Position numbers and translations under genes: made by a program. From positions 2,852,001 to 2,916,000 of the forward strand of contig NC_059555.1 of assembly GCF_905220415.1 (NCBI RefSeq): DNA of 64,000 nucleotides. The letters are read 5' to 3'. Below the pieces are notes generated by a model. It was not told the origin of the DNA. It searched no databases and saw only the letters and a program-made list of their open reading frames with translations. This document shows, piece after piece, positions 44,001-54,060 of the stretch (its first letter is position 1; every line of letters begins with the position of its first letter). This DNA comes from Colias croceus (Eukaryota > Arthropoda > Insecta > Lepidoptera > Pieridae).

Positions 44001-45354
44001 AATTTTTTTAATCACATATTTGGGTTTGGTATCGATCCAGTAACACCCCCTGCTAGTTATTTTTTCAATATTTTCAATGTACAGAATTGACCCTTCTACA
44101 GATTTATTATATGTATAGATAATATAATTTATTAATATATAATTTATATATTTTATAATTTATTGGGGAAGCCGCGGGCGGTAAGCTAGTTTATAATATT
44201 CGTAGAAAGTAGGATTAGTGATTAACCATTTATTACCTTTGAAGATGTATAAGTAACGTAGGATCCTTCCTCAGGAGCCTGCCTGATGAAATCGTCACAA
44301 TATGTTGCATTACATACACACACTATGGACTCCTTTTGTGGAAACTGCTTTGGTGCACACGGTTTGTCTATGAAAAGGCAATAAGGCGGATAGAAAAAAA
44401 AAAAAACGCGTGTGTGCCGAGCACACGTGTTAGAAGTGAAACTTCTTCGGCAATATTGTATTGCCATGACACTAGTTTGAAATTTTACTGTACTAAAGAG
44501 CTTTCACTTCAAAACAATTAAATTCAATATCTTTTAATAATATATACCTATATAAATCTCGTGTCACAATGTTTGTCCTCAATGGACTCCTAAACAACTT
44601 AACTGATTATAATAAAATTCGCACATCATGTGCAGTTCGATCCAACTTGAGAGATAGGATAGTTTTTATGAAAAAAAAAAAAACGTAAACATGTAGTGAT
44701 GTAGGTACCACGGGCGAAGCCGGTGCGAACTGCTAGTATTATGCAAATATTATGAAAATGAATTTAAATTTTTAACTGACAACAAAAGGCGGAAATCGGA
44801 ATTACAATCCGAATAATTATGCGACAAATTTGAGTATTCTTACAAATAGATTTAAGATAATATAAGGTAACTATGTGGTTCTTGAGTATCGTAATTACAA
44901 AATTCCTGACTATTTTTAACACGCTTTTTTACTTTTATTGATTAAACAACAGCCTATAATATTAAAGTTACCATTTTATTTTGTCTAATATGTATTCAAA
45001 ACATGGTCGATAAAATAATCAATAACATTGGCATAAAAAAACAAATAAACACAACACATACTTTTTATAATTACATTACCTATAATACGAGAAAATGTTT
45101 TCATCTATTACGGCATAAGTCCGGGCTATTTTTCTTGTGATAATCGGTTTTCTTATCAATTTCTCTCTTAGATAATACCTATTGCTTTGTTTTTTTTTTA
45201 ATTTATTCATTTGAATATGATACTACATCATAAATAATAAAGGAGATTTAAAAATGAAGCCTAATTTCAATAAGAAAACTACAGCCTTACCTGTGTTTAT
45301 ATAAACTACACATGACAATAAAGTCAGCGCGAATAATTTTGAAATAACTTCCAT
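36860..45354 (-). CDS. GBA1: Lysosomal glucosylceramidase (beta-glucocerebrosidase), complete
   Basis: Twelve exons in coding order: 45354-45291, 44367-44237, 42321-42162, 41937-41790, 41467-41311, 41003-40843, 40174-40051, 39632-39519, 39011-38864, 38190-38114, 37722-37433 and 37013-36860. They total 575 residues plus TGA and all phases agree. It is a glycoside hydrolase family 30 enzyme that splits glucosylceramide into glucose and ceramide in the lysosome. Visible are the signal peptide MEVISKLFALTLLSC, the cysteine-rich start CVCNATYC, EGFGSSVTDAAG (family GFGGAFTDA), the acid/base Glu294 in TTNEP, the nucleophile Glu399 in ATEAC, and GWIDWNMCLNTQGGPNWV plus FYKQPMFYAMGHFSKFIP. Exon three carries a lysine-rich stretch (MPPNKNQTTKIKKKT) that is less conserved. 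The donor of exon four is GTGGGT. A likely poly(A) signal is at 36754-36749. Confidence 0.93.
38537..38758. mobile_element. MITE with long TIRs at TTAA in a glucosylceramidase intron
   Basis: GGTACAAGTCCGAGACGGGC at the left is mirrored by GCCCGTCTCGGACTTGTACC at the right, and the match continues through CGCAGACCGCAAACTGCAA. A second inner pair (ATAGATGTTCATAGAAACAA) lies nearer the centre. TTAA touches both ends, as for piggyBac-type insertions. The interior is GC-rich compared with its surroundings. Confidence 0.65.
39255..39441 (+). mobile_element. Helitron-like unit in a glucosylceramidase intron
   Basis: GGTACTAATATTATAAAGAGG to GGGGCGGACCGCTAG, followed by T, same family as 25575 and 61567. 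Confidence 0.5.
39820..40018 (+). mobile_element. RTE-like LINE 3' end with (GAT)n tail
   Basis: TGGTGGATTATGGCCTGTAC, CCCGTGTCCCAGCAGTGGGA and the ATTGGCTGATGATGATGATG tail are typical of RTE-class 3' ends in moths. It ends about 30 bases before glucosylceramidase exon 7 and has no coding function. Confidence 0.6.
42368..42958 (-). mobile_element. Two Helitron-like units (42381-42560 and 42722-42958)
   Basis: Both start with CTAG followed by (T)TCCGCCCGCGGC or TTACCGCCCGCGGC, carry TAAAAAGTAGCTTATGTCC-type or AACCTTCCTC-type middles, and the second ends GCATTCATAATATTAGTATGG. Read in reverse they have TC...CTAG ends. They are in a glucosylceramidase intron. Confidence 0.5.
43114..43272. repeat. 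165-bp repeat with complementary ends, copy 5 (reverse)
   Basis: AAGCTATTGCATAGCTTCTA to CGGTAAAG... read in reverse; the same unit as at 14607 in inverse orientation, in a glucosylceramidase intron. Confidence 0.65.
43390..44122 (+). mobile_element. Helitron-like fragment (43390-43565) and a (GACA)n Helitron-like repeat (43637-44122)
   Basis: The first starts CTAGCTGTGCCACGCGGTTT. The second starts CTAGCTTCCGCCCGCGACTC, includes ATACGGCTAGGCCTATAATA, a run of about ten GACA units (43960-43998) and the common end TACAGATTTATTATATGTAT. The second matches 47735-48205 almost throughout. Confidence 0.6.
44405..44516. mobile_element. MITE, GAAGTGAAACTTC family, beside glucosylceramidase exon 2
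   Basis: GTGTGCCGAGCACACGTGTT leads into AGAAGTGAAACTTCTTCGGC; the right end is AAAGAGCTTTCACTTC. It lies about 35 bases upstream of the exon 2 acceptor, on the side of its polypyrimidine tract. Confidence 0.55.
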
Positions 45355-46490
45355 TTTATTCAATTATTTCTGTGTACGTCTTTTCATATTGAAGCAGTGT
45401 ATAATACTGCAACCAATCCAACTAATAATCTAATATATGAGGATGAAAGATATCACCTATCTCATTCTGGTATAAGTAATCGGAGAAGGACAGGGAATGA
45501 TATCTGAAAGTCAGAGGTTATGTAGCGCGTAAACATTTCAATTTAAAATTAACTCCCAAAACATGAAAATAAATATTAAAATCAATAAATGATTAGTTTT
45601 TAGTTATAAGAAAAAAGTAAGTTTGGTTCTTAGTTGTAAATAATGTCTTTGATGACTTCAATTAAAATTTCAAGGTAAGAAACAACGTAAGTACTAGAAA
45701 TTGGTTTGAGACATGTAAGAGAAAAAAAAACTGTTGAATTTTTAAATTAGGTACCATGTGATGGTTTTTTGTTAATAGAAATAGCCCCGCCTCGTGATCG
45801 ATATTTTTCTATTCTTTATAAATTTAAATATGAAATAGAATAGGTAATTAAAAATTCACACGCTTTTATAATTTTTTCAAATCCACAGAAGATTAAAAAA
45901 AAAAATTCTTTAATTATAACTGCTGATAAAACGATAATAAAACAACAATTTTCCAATAGCATTTTAATTATAAGTAGCTTAGAGCTTAAATTTTCACCAT
46001 ATTTTTAAGCGAAAAACAAACGAAGAATGCAAGAATATTTTAGACATTTTAGATAAGCTTTTAAAATTACGATGCGACTGATTCTGGAGAAACCGTCGTA
46101 TTAACGTCATTAAATAAAATAAAAAAAAATAATAATTGCCCTCAATTAATTTAAAAGTATAAAAAAAAAAATTCAGAGATATTTTCTATTTATAAAATAA
46201 TTTATGATATCTACCCAGTTTTAAAAATAAAATTACTCCGTCACATAGACATTTTGTATTTCGTAATGTATTTGTTAATACGTCATTGGCACATTTGTTT
46301 AAATATAAACAACTTTATTTATTTGCGAATGAAATAATATGATACATAATTCTATTATTTTTAAATTAAATAATGTGATACACAATTATTTTTTTTTCAA
46401 AAGAATGTCTTTGCCTTGTCTTTGCTATGTTAACATAATAACAACGTGTTTTAATATTAATTATTATTATATGCCATGAAGTATTAATGG
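45355..46490. other. Upstream region of the glucosylceramidase gene
   Basis: AT-rich sequence that must contain the minus-strand promoter. I find no convincing TATA/Inr pair and no gene. Confidence 0.4.
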
Positions 46491-46492
46491 CG

Positions 46493-46735
46493 CCTCCTTG
46501 GTACAATGGTTGACGCGTGAGCGTAGATCCGAGGGGACCTGGGTTTGATTCCCGGTGGAGACCAAAGAAAAAAGATGTCTCGGTCTGGCAGGACACAGAA
46601 GGCTTATCACTTACATGTGCCTAAAGAATGAAAATGAAATGAATCGATCAGTGAAACAGATATAATATGCATAATGCAACTGCCCCTAACCCCACTAGGG
46701 GACACGGAACTTCACTATGAAGTATGAAGTATTAT
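46493..46735 (+). repeat. tRNA-derived SINE
   Basis: TGGTACAATGGTTGACGCG matches an A-box, and GGGTTTGATTCCCGG about 40 bases later matches a B-box, so the head resembles a tRNA. The acceptor stem does not close properly (GCCTCC against GGAGAC) and unrelated sequence with CGGTCTGGCAGGACACAGAA follows. This is a SINE rather than a tRNA gene. Confidence 0.65.
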
Positions 46736-46745
46736 TAGGTATTTT

Positions 46746-46990
46746 TTAACCGACTTCAAAAAAGGAGAAGGTGATTCATTTCGGTCGGTATGTTTTTTTT
46801 TATGTATGTACACCGATTACTCCGAGGTTTCTGAACCGATTTACGTGATTCTTTTTTTGTTCGATGCGGGATGGTGTCAAATTGATCCCATAAAAATTTT
46901 ATTCGGATAGGCCAAGTAGTTTTTATTTTATGAGCATTTTTGTCTGTATTTGTAAATGTTGCAAGTGCAAGTTTGAAGTCGGTTGTTTTT
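46746..46990. mobile_element. Repeat with AACCGACTTCAAA inverted ends, second copy
   Basis: TTAACCGACTTCAAAAAAGG to TTTGAAGTCGGTTGTTTTTA; its interior is the reverse of 14088-14322. Confidence 0.65.
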
Positions 46991-47448
46991 AACGCAGTTA
47001 TTACTTGTTAATATTCAGTAAGTATGGCCTTCCCAGCCCCTCAAACTTCATGATAACCACGACCGCTCTGACAAGAGTGTTTCGAAGAAAAATAATGGCC
47101 TGAATTTTCTTTCTTTAAAAGTAAATGATAAGATATACATTTGTTACACAATATACTTTTTACAATAAAAGCATGTAGATTTTAAGCTAACCTTGATTAG
47201 ATAAATTTCATCACGGCTTTTTTTTCCTATTAAGATAGACGACAAAATTACTTACTTGTAAGTATTTTTTTAAATTATAAACATATTAATGTGCTTATTG
47301 TTCTATTTTACTTGAATTTTAATCTATATCTTATTAAAACTTCTTCAGATTTTATTTAATGCAAGAACTAATAAGAAAAATAGATCTTGAGGTTTGCGTG
47401 AACAGATTGACATACACAGCGGTTATAAAATCGATGTTCGCATCGTAG

Positions 47449-48205
47449 AATAAATCTATAGGTACTATAATATTTTAAAGTCGAAGAGTTTGTTTGTTTG
47501 AACGCGATTATCTCAAGAACTACTGGTCTGATTTGAAAAAGTATTTCAGTGTTGAATAGCCCATTTATCGAAGAAGCCTATAGGTTATAATTATACATAT
47601 ATTATCACGCTAAGACCAACAGAAGCGGACCCACGCGGGTGAAACCGCGGAGCGCAGCTAGTACATCTTAAGCAAACAGATTGCATGCAATTAAACCAAA
47701 CAACAACCTAGTATTATATTATCTACTAGCTTCCGCCCGCGACTCCGTCCGCGCGGATGTCGGTCTTCGCGTGGATGGTTTATTTCTCCATTTTAAGTAG
47801 GTACCTCTGACAATAAAATCTTATAAATATCTATTGGACCCAATTCCCAAATACGGCTAGGCCTATAATAATACGCAACGTGTGTTCGCGGTTCTACGGA
47901 ACAACGTCTATGGATAAAACTGAAAAATTAAGATTAATTTTTTTCTACGTATTTTTTCAGGATAAAAAGTATCCTATTTTACGCCCAGGATAATAAGGTA
48001 TAATTATACCAAGTTTCATCGAAATCGAACCGCTAGTTTTCACGTGATGCCTTCACATACAGACAGACAGACAGACAGACAAAAATTTTTTTAATCACAT
48101 ATTTGGGTTTGGTATCGATCCAGTAACACCCCCTGCTATTTATTTTTTCAATATTTTCAATGTACAGAATTGACCCTTCTACAGATTTATTATATGTATA
48201 GATGA
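47449..48205 (+). mobile_element. Helitron-like unit (47449-47663) and (GACA)n Helitron-like repeat (47735-48205)
   Basis: The first has AAGTCGAAGAGTTTGTTTG and ends GAAACCGCGGAGCGCAGCTAG. The second starts CTAGCTTCCGCCCGCGACTC, has a GACA tract (about 48060-48081) and ends TACAGATTTATTATATGTAT. The second copy is a near twin of 43637-44122. Confidence 0.6.
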
Positions 48206-48757
48206 AACATAATTCTTTGGTCTATATTTGTTTTTAGATCATTATTCTTCGATAAGACGCATAGTACAACGATCATAGATTATTCGGTATTTTTTTATTT
48301 TGCGGACCCTATCAGTATGTTTTACAGAGCTAGGTATATATGGCATTTAAAATAAAATATTATTGAAAATATCTTGCTCCAATAGGTAGTGTCTTCTTTT
48401 GAATTACTATTGCGAAAAAAATATTCTGATAGATTGGAAAAATAAAGAATTTTATTTGGTAAGTACAATTATTAACGTTCTTAACTAATTATTGTTCTTA
48501 ACCTTGATTAACAAACAGGGTGTTCCCGTAATAAATAATCCCGTAATAATTCTCGTTATAAAGCAGTATAATTTCCAACATGGATAAATGATGGCACTAG
48601 CCTATATATCGCGATCACATTAATTTGACGCTTGGCGTTTGCGTATTTATTCTCTCAGGTATGATTTGTAAAAAAGACATCGCTCATTCAAACTGCTAAT
48701 TACATTTTTGGGCGTGGATTTTATAAGCCAATCTTGCAATGCATTGCAAACCTACTT
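48206..48757. other. Intergenic, nothing recognised
   Basis: AT-rich sequence between two repeats; I see no gene or repeat end that I can support. Confidence 0.35.
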
Positions 48758-49148
48758 TATTGACGTGACAACGTCTTATAATTCGATAGAGCCGCCTGCA
48801 CGCACGAAAAAACATGACTCATGCGGCGTTACCTCGCTCTGAGGCGTTCCATGTAAGGCTTGAAAAGTTGAAGTGCGAGCGAGAGCGCGGAACGAACGAC
48901 GAAGAAGCACAATCGGACGTTGTCACGTTCAACTATCGTCCAAGAAGCTTATATCTAATACACTGGAGATTGCACTATGAACGTTGACTTGTCACGGGAA
49001 GGTATGACCTTGAATGACGCCTGGTTGTTTTTTGTCCCTTTCACACCTAACTTGGCAAGTTGGTGTGAAAGGGATAGATTGTATTAGAGTATGTATTAGA
49101 TATAAGCTTCTTGCTATCGTCAGTAAACCGACTTTACAGACAACCAAA
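48758..49148. repeat. Reverse copy of the 7441-7645 repeat, split by a nested MITE
   Basis: GACGTGACAACGTCTTATAA to ACTTTACAGACAACCAA is the reverse of 7441-7645 with a few changes. Between TTCAACTATCGTC and AGTAAACCGAC it carries a 173-bp insertion plus an 8-bp duplication. Confidence 0.75.
48941..49113. mobile_element. hAT-like MITE with 8-bp target duplication
   Basis: The ends CAAGAAGCTTATATCTAATA and TATTAGATATAAGCTTCTTG are perfect inverted repeats. CTATCGTC flanks it on both sides (48933-48940 and 49114-49121). The uninterrupted copy of the host repeat near 7470 has that octamer once, which proves the insertion. An 8-bp duplication is characteristic of hAT elements. Confidence 0.85.
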
Positions 49149-49276
49149 TTTTATCAATATCTATCGGGACGCTCGTATACTATGTGCTAGAGATGCGTCA
49201 AGTTAATTTGACCGCGTTTATACTTAGCGCTGTCATTTTTTGACAATGGAAATAATACTGCTTTAAGACATAGTAA

Positions 49277-49410
49277 ACTCAAACTCAAACATTTATTTCT
49301 TCAAGAAGCATTTTTGAATCGTCATAACATATTTTTAACATTTACCGCTGATTCGGAAAGCAGTATCTATTGAGAAGAACCAGCAAGAAACTCCATAACC
49401 ACCACAATAG
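49277..49410 (-). mobile_element. Non-LTR retrotransposon 3' end (reverse)
   Basis: CTCAAACTCAAACATTTATT and GAGAAGAACCAGCAAGAAAC read in reverse match the 3' end at 59262-59402. It ends about 70 bases before the start of the gustatory receptor gene. Confidence 0.6.
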
Positions 49411-49934
49411 TAACCCCCCCGATCTAAATTGACCAATTTTGTTAAAATTCATTAAAAAATCTTGTATTTCAGTAATTACAATAATGGATGTGTTTAGAAA
49501 AGCGCTCCTCGTCTCGAGATGGTTTTGCGTAGCGCCTATAAGTTCTGCACCAGGTGTTACTTACTCACGCTCTTTTTATATATACAGCATATGTATACTT
49601 TTGTCTTTGGGTATGTGTACAACTAAACTGTATTAAGCTCTTTAATCTTCGTGTATGAAAAGATAGTTTTATATATCATATGATTCTTACTATTCAAATA
49701 AATGCAAAATAATAAATGCAATGTGTTTGCTTGATTCTTGTTCTTTTCTTTCGAGTCACTTTGGAAGGGACTCCATTTATGTCTGGAGATAGTTAGGTTG
49801 TAATATAGGTTACTATTAAAGTAATAGGTTACTATTGACGAAAATATCGAGAAGCAATCCGACTGAAGCATAGGACTGATTAATTATTATAGGACAAAAA
49901 TAACTAATAAATGTTTACTATACATATAATTATA

Positions 49935-50797
49935 CAGGGTGTCTCAAAAGAAAGTTTATATTTTGTGGATGAATAAAAAAAAAAGTAAGCGGTGTATTGA
50001 AAAAATCTTTATTAATTATTAAAGTGCATAATATGGGAATTTATTTCTTAAAAATAATATCGTCCAAATGCAGTCCATTGCGTTCACGGCACTCATTTAA
50101 TCGAACAGTAAAATTACAGTATTTATGACAGCTCGGCAGATAGACACAGTGATGGCTGCCATTTCGTGCTGGATATTTTCTTTTAAATGCTCTGGAGAAG
50201 TTGGTTTGTTGGCATACACTTTAGATTTAAGATACCCCCATAAGAAATTATCAAGAATAGAAATTAGCGAGGAATTTTTGGCCCTTACTTTTTCGAAGAT
50301 GAAAGGGGGCGTGCAGTTACAGTAAATTCAGAGCGATGGTAGACGAGTTTTTAGTGCCTGCAAAACTTTCCTGGCTATAACCAGAGAACATCGTTGCAGC
50401 AAGACGGAGCTACATCACACACATCCAATATGTCTTTACCTCGAATTCATGAAATTTTTCCGAGAAAATTGATCTCTAGGAGAGGTGATATAAATTGGCC
50501 TCCACGCACCCTGATTTAACTCCCATGGACTTTTTCTTGTCTCTTAGATGTAAAGTGTATGCCAAAAAACCAACTTCTCTAGTGCATTTGAAAGAAACCT
50601 GCCGAGCTGTCATAAATAATTTTAGTGTTCGATTAAATGAGTGCCGTGAACGCAGTGGACTGCATTTGGACGATATTATTTTTAAGAAATAAATTCCCAT
50701 ATTATGCACTTTAATAATTAATAAACATTTTTTCAATACACCGCTTACTTTTTTTTTATTCATCCACAAAATATAAACTTTCTTTTGAGACACCCTG
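49935..50797 (+). mobile_element. Tc1/mariner-IS630-type element with inverted 3' ends on both sides
   Basis: CAGGGTGTCTCAAAAGAAAG and its complement form the ends, each next to TA. The arms match for over 190 bases. The right half still encodes TPMDFFLSLRCKVYAKKP and the frame down to FKK before its stop (about 50508-50692), the C-terminal DDE region of an IS630/Tc1/mariner transposase (family pattern PDLTPLDFFLWG). It lies inside intron 1 of the gustatory receptor gene. Confidence 0.75.
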
Positions 50798-51154
50798 TAT
50801 AAATGTGAAAGAAACAAATTAATTATATTTACATTAACTCTTCTCCCCGTGATAAAAAGTTTATTTTGTAGATATTTTTCAATTGGTGAATTCAGTTTCC
50901 AACTGTATCTATTTTTATACAAGCAGAATAACATTAAATGATATAAGCCGGAACTCTTACGTGATATGATGGCTACTCGATTGCTCCATGCTAATATTCG
51001 TGAATTATGAAGTATTTTCAACGTCAAGCCGCATAAAGCGTTGGATTAAATGTTTGAATTCATTACATAAGGTATTGTTTCTACTAATTTTAACACAACA
51101 GGGATATTTTGGAACGGGAAAACCTCTGATGCTTTTGTCATATTACTTTTATAG

Positions 51155-51380
51155 ATTTCCGCCAGCGGCTTCATCCGTGTTTTCAAAGAAAAACCCGCAT
51201 AGTTCCCGTTCCTGTGGTATTTCCGGGATATAAAGTAGCTTATGTCTTATTCTGGGTCTTCAGCTACCTACATACCAAATTTCATTGTAATCAGTTCAGT
51301 AGTATTTGCGTGAAAGAGTAACAAACATCCATCGCCATCTACATAGATATCCATCCTCACAAACTTTCGCATTTGTATTT
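51155..51380 (-). mobile_element. Helitron-like unit in gustatory receptor intron 2
   Basis: TAGATTTCCGCCAGCGGCTT, CCCGCATAGTTCCCGTTCC and TGAAAGAGTAACAAACATCC match the unit at 7868-8074. The CTAG end is mutated. Confidence 0.5.
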
Positions 51381-51773
51381 CTACTAGTAGGACTTTGTGT
51401 CATAGTTCTAAGATTTCCGGTTTGTACAACTTTATTAAAGTGTTAAACAAATAAATACAAATATATTTTTCAGATACTACCAAAAGAAGCATTGAAACAG
51501 AAAATGCTGAATATCATTTGGATCTGTTTGATTTCAGTATTTATATTTTATATTTGGACATTGATGGAGTCTGTTGTGAAAAAACGAACAGAAAATGATC
51601 CCAATATAGGTATGTTAGGTTTATTAGGAGTTAATCTAAATGTTATAGTCCAATCCCGAAGCACAATCTCTTCGCGGAAGGACTGGTTTATCTTAGATTT
51701 GGCAAAAACCATCGGGTAATCTTCGAAATACATTTGAATTTCACCCTTTGACTGAAGTCAGCAGCAGTCTCAG

Positions 51774-51947
51774 GGGCCTTAGACAAAGTAACAATTACAA
51801 AACGATAACGAAGTTAGAAATCGCAAAAATGTATGGGATTGACATTAGATAGACCACGTGATCTAACGCGGCGTATGTCAATCCCATACATTTTTGCGAT
51901 TTCTAACTTCGTTATCGTTTTGTAATTGTTACTTTGTCTAAGGCCCC
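51774..51947. mobile_element. 174-bp MITE with apparently perfect 73-bp arms
   Basis: GGGGCCTTAGACAAAGTAAC at the left is mirrored by GTTACTTTGTCTAAGGCCCC. I found no mismatch from there to the GGGATTGACAT / ATGTCAATCCC boundary; only about 28 bases remain as a loop. It lies in gustatory receptor intron 3. Confidence 0.8.
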
Positions 51948-53244
51948 AGGCGTTATAGGTGATCACACGCGCATATGACGCCTCAGCTAGACAATGACTG
52001 ACGAAAATTGTCTAGTAAAAGGCCGAAATATTACATTTATTCGGGCTTTGACTGAGTTATTATGCCAAGGCTGAGGCTTGACCAGTCAAACCTAAGAGTG
52101 CCCGAGCCTTGGGGTTTGACTATAACATAAATACAAAATGATTAAATGATATTATTTTCTTTTTTTTCCAGTGTGGTTCAGCTCTATCATCTTTGCACAC
52201 TGTTTCATGGTTGTTGTTATAACGTTTGCCAGCGTTCTTTATTCCTCAATTATTTTATTGATAAATGGTGCACTTGTTTCCTTGAATGATGGACTTAGTG
52301 AATTATACCAAGGTTTCAGTATATTATTAATTAATCGATTTTATAGAATTAAAAAAAAAAATAGAATAAAAATATGTTAAAAATTTTATTTTCAGATGAC
52401 GAAAATTACGGTGCTGTACTATACGATGACAATATGAAAAATATCGGTTTCCCTCAAGATCTTTTCAAGCAAAAACTTAAAAGAAAAGGTATATTGGGTA
52501 TTAAAAAAAAAACTTTGATTGAAAATTTTAATCAATTTTTAAGTCATTAAAATTAACATGGGAGCAGTTACGTTTCTATATTTATTTTATTTTTAAATGG
52601 AGAGCAATTACAAAAAACCACAACTCACGAGGCAGATTTTTACCTCTTTAGGGTGCTTTTCCACCAATAATGTGCGAGAAAGTGTACCTAATTGTGCGTT
52701 TCAAGCGTTTAGCGTTTGAACCGATACTATTGGTTATTTACAAACACATTCCTCACAACACATCCTCACACATTTTTGGTGGAAAAACACCATAAATATC
52801 AATTTTTTTCAACAGAACAAGACGATAGAAGGAACCTAGAAGTTGATATGCGGATTAATTCCTACACCAAATCCTATTTGACCATTTGTGATGCTGTCAA
52901 AATTATTAAAAAATATGATGGTGTTTCAATTTTGTCTCTGATTGCCTTGGCCACTGTGTCTTTTATATGTGCTGGTTATATAGAAATATTGATTTTGAAA
53001 ACGTGTAAGTTTGGTTAAAGTCACACCATAACCTAAATATACATAGGTAGGCTTTGTAATATTTTTAAACATAACACTGCTACTGTGTCATGTTTTAAAA
53101 TGTGACCAAATCTCACCCGCATAAAAGTCTGAGTCGTAATTATTAAAAGTATATACTCGTAACCAACCTCTAATTATTATTATAAATGTAAAAAAGGACA
53201 TAGTATAAAATATTTTATTACGGAAATATCATGGGAATGCGAGA

Positions 53245-53293
53245 TATACGCTTTCCCTTTGACTACGCGGGCGTAGCCGCTGGCGGAAATCTA
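53245..53293 (+). mobile_element. Helitron-like end fragment
   Basis: CTACGCGGGCGTAGCCGCTGG and AAATCTAG, followed by T, match the 3' end of the units at 7868 and 51155. It is in the receptor intron before the exon at 53427. Confidence 0.45.
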
Positions 53294-53749
53294 GTATTCA
53301 AATACAATGACTTCATCATTGTCCAAAACCATGTTACAACTTAGTTTTAAAAGTTATACACAATTTTTAACACTTTCCACACACATGTTCGTTTAAATGT
53401 ACTATTTTATAAAATACTGGTTTTAGTTACGGAAAATATCAACATTGGTATCGCTTTATCTCAAGTTACATGGAGTTTCCTGCACATTTGCAGGGTGGTT
53501 ATATTGATAGACCCTTGTCATCGAACTCATCACCAGGTAAAGTATCCTTGAACTAGACGTCTTAAATAATAATAATAATCGTAGGGATGTGACGACCCCA
53601 TCGCCCACGGCTGGAATATCTATTGTCTACGTCACAATAGATATGCTAGATATATAATAACAGCGCTATATAGGTTATCTAGCGCTATCGCCTTCTTACT
53701 CTGGAATAAATACTACTCATGGTAACAGTCCCAAAATACTTTTATAAAA

Positions 53750-54060
53750 TGGGTTAGTGAGAGAATGATGAATATGGTGAATGAGTTAGTCATTATTGGT
53801 GAGACAAAAGCTGCCCGCCTTCGATGGATCGGTCACCTAGAAAGGATGCCAAACGATCGCGCTGCGAAGAGGGTGTACATGTCAAGCCGATCGGTAGGCG
53901 CCCCGTCGGCCGACCTCGTCACCGTTGGAGAGACGAAGTCCAAAAAGATCTGGACATCCTTCAAGTAGAAGACCTCAACACCAGGGCGCTAAAGCGCGAA
54001 ACTGGGGAACTTTTGGTGTCGGAGGCCAAGATCCTCTTTAGGTCGTTGCGCCGTTGAAGG
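53750..54060 (+). mobile_element. RTE-like LINE, end of the reverse transcriptase frame
   Basis: Two overlapping frames encode LRWIGHLERMPNDRAAKRVY and then RRPVGRPRHRWRDEVQKDL, the usual C-terminal end of RTE-class LINE polyproteins. A frameshift near 53890 separates them, so the fragment is dead. It sits in the receptor intron 53537-54499. Confidence 0.75.

Noticed and set aside
46496..46568. tRNA gene
   Set aside because: A- and B-box-like segments exist, but the acceptor stem does not pair and SINE body sequence follows.
50476..51027. 183-residue minus-strand frame as a gene
   Set aside because: It spans a mariner-type arm and antisense of receptor exon 2; no domain and no splice logic.
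53765..54057. Host gene with WIGHLERMPNDRAAKR
   Set aside because: This is the usual end of RTE-type LINE proteins and is frameshifted.
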